Below, one piece after another: positions 36,538 to 48,012 of a stretch of DNA of 64,000 nucleotides. Made by a program: the position numbers and the translations under genes. Source of the DNA: Imbricaverruca yamaguchii (lineage: Eukaryota; Arthropoda; Thecostraca; Neoverrucidae); NCBI GenBank assembly GCA_034440575.1, contig JAOTOL010001648.1, forward strand, positions 991,501 through 1,055,500, read 5' to 3'. How positions within the stretch are numbered: position 1 is the stretch's first letter; each line of letters begins with the position of its first letter. The notes under the pieces are model-generated. The model did not search any database, was not told where the DNA came from, and saw only the letters and a list, made by a program, of their open reading frames with translations.

Positions 36538-36780
36538 CGCCGGTGCCGTCCCGGCCCGTCGGCCCCCGGCCCAGCCCCAGCAGCTGGCCGCCACCCCAGG
36601 CTCCCGTGGTCTGGCCGGCTGGACGAGCGGGGGGAGGGGAGGGGCCGGCACGTATCGGCCGGGCGTCACGTGACACCGGCGAGGCACGCCACCGATTGCG
36701 GAACTCCGGGAAGACGCGCGCGAGCCGTATCTGCTGCCTGGGCGATTCTGGCCGGCCGGCGCCCGTGCACGACGCCACTA
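36538..36780. other. GC-rich patch flanking array
   Basis: CCGGCC-rich DNA directly abutting the last 44-bp unit, with sharp composition change at about 36785. No coding similarity. Confidence 0.5.
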
Positions 36781-36940
36781 TCTGCATCGTTATCAAACGG
36801 AGACCACCGCACTTCCATCGGCCTAACATACCGCGTGCTGCTGATTAACATTCCTCACTCTGCTGTACGAAAAACGTCAGGCTTATAACTTATGTAGTGC
36901 TGTATACGTATGCATGGGCATATAAATGCATGCAGTTACA

Positions 36941-36941
<1 letters not shown>

Positions 36942-37007
<66 letters not shown>
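36942..37007. repeat. (TA)n microsatellite, ~65 bp
   Basis: Uninterrupted TA dinucleotides. Confidence 0.97.
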
Positions 37008-37011
<4 letters not shown>

Positions 37012-38871
37012 CCTTGACGTTGTTAGCCTAGGTACTTTTGCCGTATGAATTTTAATTAATTGATTTTCTTAAATCTTGCCATGGACTGCAAAAAGTTGCC
37101 TGCCTAACCTGACCCGTTAATTATGCACGTAGCGAAATCGTATTGGTGGGAATTGGTTCAACATCGGCTAGATGAAACGTCGATTGAGCCCTGATATATG
37201 CTACGCAACTCTATCTCGAACAAAGTCGGAGCTGCTCGGGACAGAGGCCCTCCCAGAGGCATCATTCTAGCGCTATCCTGCAATCATTTTCACCGATGTA
37301 TTGTGGCATGCAATCTTCTCTAGGCTACCGACTACCCTGACATGTGCAAAATCACCCGCCAGAGGATTTGGCTCATGGCAAACAATGTACTGCATATCTG
37401 TTTCGTCAATCTGATGCAAGTGCGACAGCGAAATATCGGGGTGGCAGATGGGAAGGCGTGCCTCTTATGGATGGGAAGGCTGGCCAGATTGCTCCATACA
37501 TGCACAGCCAGTTTCGCTGGAGCCTCTCGTGACACCAACAGCGCCACGTTGCATGGCCGTAAAACTCGGGATACTCCGCGAGCATAGTCAGCGGGCTCTG
37601 GTCGGATATCGTGGTCATTTGCGTATGCGAAGGTCAAGGAGAATAAGATGGTAGAAAGCTGCAACGTGTGGTGTAGTCCCATAAACAGCCTTTATAAATA
37701 TTCTGCACTAAATGTGCGACTCGCATTGTGGAAGACCTGGACGCTTCATCAATAAGGAGTGGCGATCAATTTTGTCCTCCCCTCTCCCCTTCGAACAAAA
37801 ATCCGTGGTGCCGCACTCAGTTGAAATTATTGAAATCTGGCATCAAAACAAGGAAGCCAATTTCGGCTCCTTGCCAGTACCGGACAGTAGCTTCGAACGA
37901 AAAGGCCGCAGGTTCGAAACACGCTGTTGATAGACTTGTCACCATCTGTGGTGTGCCGAGTGGGTGCCATCTGTTAATGTTTCGGGTGGTTAGTCACCTG
38001 CGATATGCCTGCGGTCATAATATTCCGGGGTGGTCGGTAGTCATCTCACATCTAGTAATGTGTCGGGTGGCCAGCACCGCTTGACCTTAGCCATATTCAC
38101 GTACGGCTGTTTTGGTCGGATTGTCGTGTGAGGTGGATTATTCTACCTATAAAGCTCGAAAGCGTACCTTTCGATTCCCTTACAAGATGGCGTAAGTGAA
38201 TCACCGCGATGTAAGTTCTTCGTCTGTGCCCTAAAAATTTAAGGGAATATCTACAACTGGGATGGACATAGGCACAAAAAGAGAAGCATTGAGCTATTTA
38301 TTTATCGTCACGAACCTCATTTTCCTTCACTCCAGTTAAGTAATTATGCATGGGTACTGTAATTCGTTGTGATCAACATAGGCTAATTTCTTTCTCATTG
38401 CATATCGCCTCCGGATCAAAATTTGCCATTGAAGTAATCAATATTGAGGGTTTTTGTCTGGCATTTTGCCATATTTTATGTCAGATGAACATCAAGTTAA
38501 CAATACTCGAACATAGGAATCACTATGACACAGTCGAAATTGCTTCTGGTAAAGTGACTTCCAGTCTGGCAAAAGGTCCCAGCAATGACTCATTTCGGTA
38601 TGTTTGGCTCTAACTCATCCAGCAGGTTGTTGCCAGATTTACTAACGTCGTAGGTCTATGATATCAGCAAATATACGTTAGAGAAAACCTTCAGCCTCGG
38701 CCCTCTCAATTCCTGTAGTTTTTGGGCGGAAGTGGGGGGGGGGGGGGGGCAGCTTCATCACCTCCCCTCCCGTGCCGCTTTGACCCGATAGTCGGACTAA
38801 GCTGGAACATGAAATTCGGAAAGTTGATTTGAATCGTTAGTACTCTCTCTTTTCATTTACATGATATGAAT
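37008..38871. other. No recognisable gene; minor repeats
   Basis: Unique-looking. Three loosely related 50-odd-bp phrases (TAATGTTTCGGGTGGTTAGT, TAATATTCCGGGGTGGTCGG, TAATGTGTCGGGTGGCCAGC) lie at 37974-38080. A 16-G run is at 38734-38749. The minus-strand frame 37332-37682 begins with a hydrophobic, signal-peptide-like stretch but is otherwise unrecognised. Confidence 0.45.
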
Positions 38872-39905
38872 TTGGGTGCGTTCACTGCGCCTGTCACTTC
38901 ACGCTCACGCTTGTCCTGCCCACCAAGCCCTATCGGTGTTCACTGCGCCTGTCACTTCACGCTCACGCCTGTCCTACCCACCAAGCCCTATCGGTGTTCA
39001 CTGCGCCTGTCACCACTCACGCTGTCCTGCCCACCAAGCCCTATCGGTGTTCACTGCGCCTGTCACTTCACGCTATCACTGCCTTTCGCCCACCAAGCCC
39101 TATCGGTGTTCACTGCGCCTGTACCACGCTCACGCTTGTCCTGCCCAAGCCCTATCGGTGTTCACTTCACTGCGCCTGTCACTCACGCTCACGCTGTCCT
39201 CCGCAACTATCGTTTCACTTCCCAACCAGCCTATCGGTGTTCACTGCGCCTGTCACACGCTCACGCTTGTCCTGCCCACCAAGCCCTTCGGTGTTCACTG
39301 TGCCTGTACACCACACTCACGCTTGTCCGCCCACCAAGCCCTATCGGTGTTCACTGCGCCTGTCACTTCACGCTCACGCCTGTCCTGCCCACCAACCCTA
39401 TCGCTCACGCCTGTCCTGCCCACCAAGCCCTATCGGTGTTCACGCGCCTGTCACTTCACGCTCAGTGTCCTGCCCACCAGCTTCGGTGTTCACTGCGCCT
39501 GTCACTTCACGCTCACGCTTGTCCTGCCCACCAAGCGCTCTCGGTGTTCACTGCGCCTGTCACTTCACGCTCACGCTTGTCCTGCCCACCAAGCCCTATC
39601 GGTGTTCACTGCGCCTGTCACCACCACGCTCACGCTTGTCCTGCCCACCAAGCGCTCTCGGTGTTCACTGCGCCTGTCACTTCACGCTCACGCTTGTCCT
39701 GCCCACCAAGCGCTATCGGTGTTCACTGCGCCTGTCACCTCACGCTCACGCTCGTCCTGCCTGTCCTGCCCACCAAGCCCTATCGGTGTTCACTGCGCCT
39801 GTCACTCACGTCACGCTTGTCCTGCCCACCAAGCCTATCGGTGTTCACTGCGCCTGTCACTTCATCACGCTTGTCCTGCCCACCCTTCAAGCGCTCTCGG
39901 TGTAC
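38872..39905. repeat. 58-bp minisatellite, ~18 copies
   Basis: Unit GCGCCTGTCACTTCACGCTC, ACGCTTGTCCTGCCCACCAA, GCCCTATCGGTGTTCACT. Variants include CGCCTGTCC for CGCTTGTCC and GCGCTCTCGG for GCCCTATCGG. The first two and several late units (39480-39760) are full length. Units from about 39000 to 39480 carry many short deletions and one 3' unit (about 39795-39830) is also damaged. It ends GCGCTCTCGGTGTACGG. Long frames up to 374 codons are artefacts. Confidence 0.96.
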
Positions 39906-41632
39906 GGCTGATATTTCAGCGTAGAATGCGTATGTGCGCCACAAGTCTAAACCAGCACCAAATCTATCGGTGTGTGCCAGCACCAAGTCTACGTTCATGA
40001 GCCTACCTGAGCGTGTGCGACGAAATGCAAAGGTAAACGTCTGAATATCATTTGTCCATTTGAAGAAAGGTTAAGGATGCACAGGTTAGTCTGACGGGAA
40101 GGATGAAAACTCGGGCTTCGTTAGGTTTCCCCATCTTCAGTGAATTACGGCCAAGCGACGAAGGCATTCACCGTTAGGTATCCGCCCTGGGTTGCAGAAG
40201 TAGGAAAAATGAAAATATAGAAGAAAGATAGTGGAAATGTCGCGGAATGGTAACACCGCGCTCGAACAAGTGGGACTAGTATGGTGACATAGTTTGAATC
40301 GGGATGACAGCACCACGGACTCGAGAGGGATGAACCAACGCAGCAGGTCTGAATTCAAACGATATATATATATATATATATAAATATGCATAACACCCGA
40401 TACCATTTTTAAGAACTCAACATGATGCTGCTGTGGAAGTGCACAGTGTCTGTATACTGAGATAACCCTTCATTCTCCTCACAGCATCCGCCAGCATTCG
40501 TCTCAGCCTTAATTCAAAACATCCAGAAGACGAGATCCAGTAAAACAGACTTGGACGATAATTGTATAACTATAATGCATTCCCATCTATTGGAATCTTT
40601 CTCGAGATCAGTTCCCTGTTGTGCCGTCTTTCAGAAGATGCATGTTTTCACCGTACATAATTGGGACAATGGGTACATTTTAAAACAAAAATATTAAATT
40701 GATCATTTTGTAAGCCAAAGTATGAATGCAAGTTGTAAATACCTGCTATCGAAAACATACTTCGATATCAGAAACCTGTCATGTATCATACAAATTGCAT
40801 GAAAGGCATTACTCGATATGAAACAAATTACAACGCTGTGTGATTTCGGGCGTATAGAGATGATGCGAAATGACCATTAGTCATTTTTTTACACCGCAAT
40901 CGTCAGCTGTGTTGTGCTGGGCGGCAGATGGAATGAACAACGGGTGCATGGCAAGTGAAGTAATAATCAACATTTGATCATGTTGGAGACGTAGGGATAG
41001 TGTTTCCATTTCATGTGCGACTTGACAGCAATAATTGAAATTTGCATTCTTGATTTGAGCTGATGGTTTAGCATTCGTTGGCATAGGTAGGTATCTACGA
41101 CGTGGCGTCTCAGTCTCATGATCTGCTAGCCGAATTGGGCAATGACATGAACTTTGCCAAACGTTACGTGAACCTGAACATTGCTACCCAGCAGCTTAAG
41201 CTCAAGTTTACTGATAATTATACCGAACAACCTAAACCAGAACCTACTGATAATTGAAACTGCAAAGTACCTGCCAACCTAACCAAGGGCATTCCAATGA
41301 TGAGTTCATTCCGTGGAAATTTCTAGCAACATCATTTTTCACAGACATTTTGAGTCGGTATTCGTTTCACACCGAGCACGTCTTGGTGCAGGAAACATTT
41401 TGTTCCCTCCAAATACGTTTCAATGTCCCTTTTGTACGGCGCCTGACGGTTTAATATTCGTCGCTGAAATTGGCGCCCGTCTGTAGAAATAGAGTCAGGC
41501 GAGCATTCTTCATATCTTTGCAAAGAAGATACAAAAAGTCCCTTCCAATTGTCGGTCTGCATTTCTACTTCCTCTCTGCGAAAAGGCACTTGAAAGTGCC
41601 ATGAATAATGCACATTTTAGCATCCATCGCCA
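39906..41632. other. No firm gene; possible upstream LINE remnant at the right end
   Basis: Unique-looking, AT-rich from 40380 to 41080, with a TA tract at 40361-40383. From about 41330 on the plus strand, fragments such as VPSNW could be the upstream part of the jockey-like relic at 41633, but they are too decayed to call. Confidence 0.4.
40361..40383. repeat. Short (TA)n microsatellite
   Basis: About 11 TA dinucleotides. Confidence 0.95.
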
Positions 41633-42150
41633 GTGCTGTGCCTGCAACTGCACGGATTTACTCTGCGCCGGCCGTGCGTAAGTAATCCAGTGATATATTT
41701 AAGTGCAGCGTGGAACGTCACGTCGGACGGCTGCTGGGCGGACGCAATATATACTGACTATTCGGCTGGCTTTCCCAGCGTTAATCATAAACTCATTATC
41801 CATAAACTACAAAATTCCCGTCATGTATGCGAATTAGCCCTGAAATGCTTCGCCTCATACCCTCATCTGATAAGCGTCAGAGTGTTATGAACGAGAGGTC
41901 ATCCGAATGGATTTCGGCTGTTTCTGGAGTACCGAGAAATCCTATGATGGATTCCCTTATATTTGTCGCATTGAGGAATGACCTCTTAGAAATTCAGTCC
42001 GCATGCCTTGTGTGCACAGCCGATGCCAGCACATTCCGCCAAAGTAGATCCCCAATTGACGGACTGCTCCTGCAGAGAGACCTCAATCGCTTGCACGTGT
42101 TGCTCGTTAGATGCGGTTTGAAACGAACGAAAAGCAGCGTTGTTCGTTAG
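41633..42150 (+). pseudogene. Jockey-like non-LTR reverse transcriptase relic
   Basis: Frame 1 (to about 41860) contains ADAIYTDYSAGFPSVNHKLI, matching the motif around the first catalytic aspartate (Y-T-D-[FY]-S). Frame 2 (from about 41860) continues SVMNERSSEWISAVSGVP, the region before the G-P-[LF]-L-F-motif (degraded to NPMMDSLIFVALRNDL), then TADAST where the catalytic Y-A-D-D stands (42013-42027), and SPIDGLLLQRDLNRLH. One frameshift near 41860 separates the frames. The second catalytic Asp is Ala, so the enzyme is dead. It is a different family from the LINE at 7.5-10.4 kb: opposite orientation and different motif wording. Neither end was recognised. Confidence 0.82.
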
Positions 42151-42777
42151 ATGCGGTCTACAACTTGCAAATCGTTCACAATGACGCTCACACGTGTACC
42201 CGTGCGTATAACGTACCACATACATCATGAAGAGCTGGAGACAGTACAGGAAGTTATATTTCCTGCACTGAAAATTTAATTTAGTTCAAACAAAATATAA
42301 TTTAACTTTAGTTGTAGCATTTGTATATCACGTGACAGACACTGTCAGTAGAGTCACCAGGGCGCTAAGAATACTCATTAGACAAGTTCAGGCAGGCTCA
42401 AAGAAGGATTTGCCTAGTCATAGTGCATTCCTAGCAGCCTATTTTACCGGCGTTCCATTCTAGAACGTGGCAGTGCTGTCTGGGCGGGTGCAGCCAAGTT
42501 CCACAGTGCACGGGTTGATTGTATGCAGCACAAGTTTCGTGCCTGGCTTCCCCATCATACCCCTGGGTCCATCCCACTCTTGTTGACATCCTCAGCCGTT
42601 GCTGCAAAATCACATCCCATCTTTCTCGTAGAACCCGACATGATCTCCTTTTCATACAAACAACAATATGATGATGAAAAATGGACTCAACAAGTCCACT
42701 AAATCAATTTTCCTTCCACGTGGGGGGAGGGGGGCGCTCACCTCGCGAAGCCAGTGTTTCTGGTGAGTGTCACACAT
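42151..42777. other. No recognisable gene or element
   Basis: Unique-looking. TTAGATGCGGT occurs twice (42107 and 42148), possibly a small duplication at the relic's end. G-rich stretch at 42721-42734. Confidence 0.45.
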
Positions 42778-43260
42778 ATGGGCAGAGACAGTTCGATCAC
42801 GTCCTCTGCGCCAGTACGGGCAGAGACAGTTCGATCACGTCCTCTGCGCCGGTACGGGCAGAGACAGTTCGATCACGTCCTCTGCGCCAGTACGGAGAGA
42901 GACAGTTCGATCACGTCCTCTGCGCCGGTACAGGCAGAGACAGTTCGATCACGTCCTCGGCGCCGGAACGGGCAGACAGTTCGATCACGTCCTCTACGCT
43001 GGTACAGGCAGAGACAGTTCGATCACGTCCTCGCGCCGGTACGGGCAGAGACAGTTCGATCTCTGCGCCGGTACGGCAGAGACAGTTCGATCACGTCCTC
43101 TGCGCCGGTACGGGCAGAGACAGTTCGATCACGTCCTCTGCGCCGGTACGGGCAGAGACAGTTCGATCACGTCCTCGGCGCCGGAACGGGCAGACAGTTC
43201 GATCACGTCCTCTACGCTGGTACAGGCAGAGACAGTTCGATCACGTCTTCTGCACCGGTT
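42778..43260. repeat. 38-bp minisatellite, ~12 copies
   Basis: Unit GCAGAGACAGTTCGATCACG, TCCTCTGCGCCGGTACGG. A multi-unit block with variant units (GGCGCCGGAACGGGCAGACAG, then CTACGCTGGTACAG) occurs at 42955-43015 and again at 43172-43235, so part of the array is a segmental duplication of another. Units near 43020-43080 have deletions. The unit core AGTTCGATCACGTC resembles a pol III B box and the SINE phrase AGACAGTTCGAGTCAC. Confidence 0.95.
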
Positions 43261-44139
43261 TCCGAAGACAGCAAACTCGTCTGTAGCATGTCGCGTGGCC
43301 ACTGACTGCTTCAGGCGCAGTACAGCCCTTTCAAAGTCACGTGTACTGACTGTGTTACGCCGTACTTTTTTAGTCCCGATATTCTGCACATCAAACTTTA
43401 ATCACATGACTTCTCCTTAGATATGTTGCGTGTTATTTCGCCATCCATCAGTACACATATCGAGGTGTTTTAAACATCGACTTCGCCTGTTAGTGGAGTC
43501 TTCCTCTGTTTGTGATCTGTGAAAATATATGTATACTGATATAGAAATGCTCAGAATCATGAGTGAAAGTAGCAGATGGCCGGCATAATTTTGTGTCGCT
43601 GTTGAAACGCAAGTAGGCTCATTTCATACAATATATTTTATACGATATGTACATGATAAAAAATACGTACATAACATTGTATTCACGGCATTTTGTACCG
43701 AGACAGTAGCGGGCGACTCGAAGAACCTTAAAAACGTCTTCCCAGAATAGAATCCACGGAAATAATGCCAAAAGCACATAGGGTTCTCGTGAAAGAAGGG
43801 AGAAGGTTTCAAAGAATATCACCACGTAACATGTCGGGTTTTTGTCCAGGCAGGGAATAGAACGTTTCTCACTATAATGGAATATACGAGAAGAAAGAAA
43901 AATATCAAGAACACGGAAAGAAATTAAGAATACTAAAATAAATGAAGAACATTGTGCTTTTTTGCAACAGGTCTTGTTTTTCTTGTACGAAGAAAAACAC
44001 TAGACGATATATGATATACTCAAAAGAATGCTAACATTTAAATATGGCCAGTGAGAACACAAAGGAGCTCAGTGTGTCTTACGTAGTTTTCAGTAAGGTT
44101 AGTTAAGTCCCAACCGCGTGAGCGAATTTACAGCTCTGG
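43261..44139. other. No recognisable gene or element
   Basis: AT-rich unique-looking DNA, most AT-rich from 43500 to 44090. Nothing identifiable. Confidence 0.5.
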
Positions 44140-44470
44140 ACGCCGCCGCAAGCTGAGCTGGTGCAACATTGTGCAGCTTCACATGGCGGCTCAGGCTGAG
44201 TTGGGCAACATTGTGCACCTCCAGCCTCAGGTGAGCTGATGCACCTCCAGCCGGCGCCTCAGGCTGAGCTTGTGCAGATTGTGCACCTCAGTGACCTCCT
44301 CAGCTAGGCAGCAATTGTGCACCTCCAGCCGGCGCCTCAGGCTGAGCTTGTGCAGCATTGTGCACCTCCAGATGACGCCTCCTCAGGCTGAGCCTCCACA
44401 GCAGCAAGTGTGCACCTCCAGCCGGCGCCTGAGGCTGATGCTGCGCAGGTGCACCATTGTGCAGCGGGCG
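44140..44470. repeat. Degenerate ~43-bp minisatellite
   Basis: About seven diverged copies of TTGTGCACCTCCAGCCGGCG followed by CCTCAGGCTGAGCTTGTGCA. Units vary in length. It is followed directly by a GC-rich patch (44470-44690). Confidence 0.85.
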
Positions 44471-44689
44471 TGCAGCGGGGTGTACCGGCGCGGAACTGCC
44501 GGATCTGTTTACCCCGACCGCCGCCGACCGGCGCCGGCGGCTGGTGCCGGCTCCGGTGACCTCCGCTGACATTACGGCCGCATACCGGCGGCCCCCGCCC
44601 GCACGGCCGGCAGGTCGCCCCCGTCTTGCGTCAGAGATCTGCGGCCAACGACAACAGCCGTGACGACGCTGCCGTGCCGCCTGGCGGGC
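44471..44689. other. GC-rich patch between two arrays
   Basis: CCGGCG- and CGGCC-rich DNA sandwiched between the ~43-bp and 25-bp arrays. No coding similarity. Confidence 0.5.
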
Positions 44690-45450
44690 CACCTCTGAAC
44701 ACAGCACAGCTGACCACCTCTGAACACAGATCAGCTAACCACCTCTGAACACAGAACAGCTGGTCACCTCTGAACACAGCACAGCTGACCACCTCTGAAC
44801 ACAGAACAGCTGACCACCTCTGAACACAGCACAGCTGACCACCTCTGAACACAGCACAGCTGACCACCTCTGAACACAGATCAGCTAACCACCTCTGAAC
44901 ACAGAACAGCTGGTCACCTCTGAACACAGCACAGCTGACCACCTCTGAACATAGAACATCTGACCACCTCTGAACACAGACCAGCTGGTCACCTCTGAAC
45001 ACAGACCAGCTGACCACCTCTGAACACAGACCAGCTGACCACCTCTGAACACAGAACAGCTGGCCACCTCTGAACACAGATCAGCTAACCACCTCTGAAC
45101 ACAGACCAGCTGGTCACCTCTGAACACAGACCAGCTGACCACCTCTGAACACAGACCAGCTGGTCACCTCTGAACACAGACCAGCTGACCACCTCTGAAC
45201 ACAGATTATCTGACCATCTCTGAACACAGTGCAGCTGATTACCATTGAACACAGCACAGCTAACCACCTCTGAACATAGAACAGCTGACCAACTCTGAAC
45301 ACAGAATTGGTGAACAAGGGATGGGTGACCACCTCTGAACAAGGAACATCTGACTAATTCTGAACACGGAACATCTGACTAATTCTGAACACGGAACATC
45401 TGACTAATCCTGAACACGGAACATCTGACCACTTCTGAACACAGAACATC
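44690..45450. repeat. 25-bp minisatellite, ~30 copies
   Basis: Unit CAGCTGACCACCTCTGAACACAGAA, with AGCACAG, AGATCAG and AGACCAG variants and an alternative GGTCACC for GACCACC. A block of about 175 bp (TCAGCTAACC through the next TCAGCTAACC) recurs at 44733 and 44881. Units from 45290 on are diverged (CATCTGACTAATTCTGAACACGGAA), giving a homogeneous left part and a decaying right edge, the normal pattern. Confidence 0.96.
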
Positions 45451-45591
45451 TAATCATCGCAGGCGTGTTCTTCGGAAGACGACTACTTTCCAAAGTTATT
45501 GGTATTGTTAAACCGATCTTTGAGTTCATCTTTTCCATGCACTACCATATATCTAATGCCAACCCTAGAAATTATTGGAATTGCACTGGCA

Positions 45592-45867
45592 AAGCCCCGG
45601 TAGCTCGGTTGGTTAGAACGCTGGCCTGCACTGGTCTCCCACGTCCTGGCAAGACAGTTCGAGTCACTTCACGCGCTTGCATTCAGCCCCGGGCTGGGAG
45701 GGTCAGTTGGCAACTAGCCCGACAAGGCCGGGGACAACCTACCTGGGCGGCCGTGTTGGTGCACTGACAACACGTTCAACTCTCGGTAAAAAATTCTGCC
45801 GTTGAACTGAATTCATGGCTTGGATGGTGGGACCAGGGTTCACGCAACAAGCTCCGCTTAGCCATAG
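45592..45867 (+). mobile_element. tRNA-derived SINE, copy C
   Basis: A box TAGCTCGGTTGG (45601-45612) and B box AGTTCGAGTCA (45656-45666) lie 55 bp apart as in a tRNA gene, then CTTCACGCGCTTGCATTC. Body and 3' block (AATTCTGCCGTTGAACTGAA onward) align collinearly with the copies at 21853 and 24512. It is not a functional tRNA: the acceptor stem does not close 3' of the B box and the sequence continues as SINE body. No clear target duplication. Confidence 0.88.
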
Positions 45868-46387
45868 AACCCGATAAAGTCACCCCAGCAAGAATTCGAA
45901 CTAAATTGCTTTGAACAAATACACGGAACGTACGCCAAGCTGCAGCCCTATATGCAAGAGATCGCCGGCTTGAGCCGGAAGGCATATCGCAACAGGTGCC
46001 GCCGGTCCAAATTTAGCCTCACGGGTGGCGAAAGCTGGGCGGGGATAATCCGACCTGGCGCCACCGGAACAGCTCCCGCAGCGCGTCACGAGCGGTTGGT
46101 TCTTGGCTTCAAGAAGGCAAGGCTCGACTGTGTTAGACCTAATGATAATTCGGTCATGAATGCAGGATATTTTTACTTTCCCTTCGGTTCGCTACAGTTC
46201 GTTTAACACTGCAATTCAAGTTTGATGTACGGGGTGTCACCTTTGCTTACATGTCTAGCAGGTTCAGCCGAATATCGAAGGGGAGGGGGAACAGGGGCGG
46301 ACAGCTGGTCAGCTGTTGCGAAACATCGAGAAGCTGCCAAGCAGCGTTTGATAGATAACGAGAAACAGCTCGTGTGATAAATGATTA
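45868..46387. other. No recognisable gene or element
   Basis: Unique-looking DNA after SINE copy C. Nothing identifiable. Confidence 0.5.
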
Positions 46388-47900
46388 CAGTGGCGTATCC
46401 AAGGGCAGGAGAAGGGTGGCAGCCCCCTCAGGGGTGTTCGAGGGGGCCCTCCAGGGGACCGCCTTGAGATCCATGCAAGGATTCCTCAAGGCATCTGTGC
46501 GTGGGGTCCACGCGGGCACCTGAGCCGACGTGAAGGGACACTGGATCGACGAAAGAGGTCGCTGGCTGACAGAAATGTCCCAGGACGATTAGGAGGGCCC
46601 CGAATGAACGGAGAAGTGTCATAAGAAGAAAAATGTAAAGGGCTGGGCCAACGTAAAGGGCTTTCAGATCGACGGAGGAGGGGGGGGGGGCGGATAGTTG
46701 GAAGGGCCCTGAGCTGACTGAGAGGGCCCGAGCCAGTGTGAAGGGCTTCACAGCTGATGGTGGGGACGAAGCCAAGGAAAGAGTCTCTGACCTTATGGAA
46801 ATGGCCCAAGCTTGTGAAAAGGGGGCCTGCCGAAAGCCTGCCGGAAAAGGTCATGGGTCGCCAAAGGAGGTCCCTGAGGCGACGGAGGGTCCCTAGTTTG
46901 AGGAGAACCTCGGGGCGCCAGAAAGGGCGAATGGGGTCCAAGGCGTACAAGGGCCTCTGGCCTGAAGGAGGGTCTAAGCTATTGAAAGAGGGCCGCTGGC
47001 CCGACATGAGGCCCTGGTTCGCTAAGGAGGGCCCCTGCGCCGACTAAGAGGACACCTAACCGCTGGAGGAACTTGAACCGTCGGAGAGGGCCCCTGCGCC
47101 GACTAAGAGGACACTTAGCTGCTGGAGGACCTTGAACCGTCGGAGTGGGCCCAGAAACCACATGAAGGCCCCTTAGGTCGACAGAGAAGGCCAAAGCTGC
47201 ACAGGGGTCCCTTGCGTGATCGTGAAGGCCCAAGCTGTTGAAAGAGGGCCTTCGACCGCACAAGGAGTGTTTGGAGCCGTGAAAGAAGTTCCCCAAGCCA
47301 ACCGAGGAGGTCCCGGGCCGAACGTGCAGGGCCACTGGATCGGCTTTAGCTCACGCTGACGGAGAGGGGCTCAGAGCTAACGGCATTCATCACTCTGATG
47401 AAGTGGGCCCCGAGCTACGGAGATGGTCCGGGCCAAAGCGATGGGCTCCAGGTGCTACGCAAAGGGCCTCTGAGGACATGGAGGGACACTGAGTTGAACA
47501 GAGAGACACAGGGTTGAACAGAGCCACCGAAGAGCTAAGGAGAGCTCCGAGAACTGGCGATACTTGCTGGAACTTGCGAGGCTTGTCTTGGAGTTGCAAG
47601 ATATCCCCGAAAGCTAAACATTTTCGTCGAGGACTGGCAATGGACCATGGGAGTTGGAGAGAGGTTCTGGGGGATGAATTGGCCCTCGGGAGCCAGCTGG
47701 AACGGTACTCGGATGCCCTTGAGATCGGATTTGGGATGGGCACCTGAGGGATCGGGACCCCCTGAAGGCTACGAGAGTCCGTGGAAACTGGAAATGTTTG
47801 CGAGGAATATTGATGGTCAGCTTCAGAACAAAGATGTCAGTAAAAGCCATGCATTCTACCGAGGACTGGGAAGGTCTCCTAAATGCTAGAGAGGGCCATA
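46388..47900. repeat. Degenerate G-rich tandem region with hAT-like left edge
   Basis: Starts CAGTGGCGTATCCAAGGGCA, which resembles termini of hAT-like elements. About 1.4 kb of old tandem repeats follows, with units near 33 bp built around GAGAGGGCCC, GAGCTGA and AAGGGC words. A clean 68-bp duplication (GGAGAGGGCCCCTGCGCCGA .. GAACCGTCGG) is at 47020-47155. No matching right terminus or 8-bp duplication was found, so only the repeat is certain and the element is a guess. Open frames here reflect the repeat. Confidence 0.6.
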
Positions 47901-47964
47901 CCAATGAAGAGGTCCAGAGTGCAGAGAGGTCTGCCTCCTGCATGTGGGAGAACCCTTATTGGGC

Positions 47965-48012
47965 GCTACATGACCAATGTAGTCGATGCGCCCTAAAGCC
48001 CTAATAACTAAC
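47965..48012 (-). repeat. Dispersed repeat, copy 2
   Basis: The complement reads TAGTTATTAGGGCTTTAGGG, CGCATCGACTACATTG, matching 28258-28305 in opposite orientation. Confidence 0.65.

Noticed and set aside
35396..36829. A 477-codon minus-strand frame
   Set aside because: It is the 44-bp minisatellite read in one phase plus flanking GC-rich sequence. The frame survives only by chance indels.
37332..37682. Secreted-protein first exon on the minus strand, with signal-peptide-like start and a TTTATAAA box
   Set aside because: The TATA-like box lies only about 10 bp upstream of the start codon, too close to be its promoter. The rest of the frame matches no family.
38866..40000. Frames of 305-374 codons on the plus strand
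   Set aside because: All are periodic translations of the 58-bp array.
45594..45667. Functional tRNA gene
   Set aside because: A and B boxes are present but the acceptor stem does not pair and the same head-plus-body occurs in two other places, so it is a SINE.
46388..46410. Complete hAT element starting at CAGTGGCGTA
   Set aside because: The left end looks right, but I found neither a complementary right end nor a repeat of the 8-bp left flank AATGATTA downstream.
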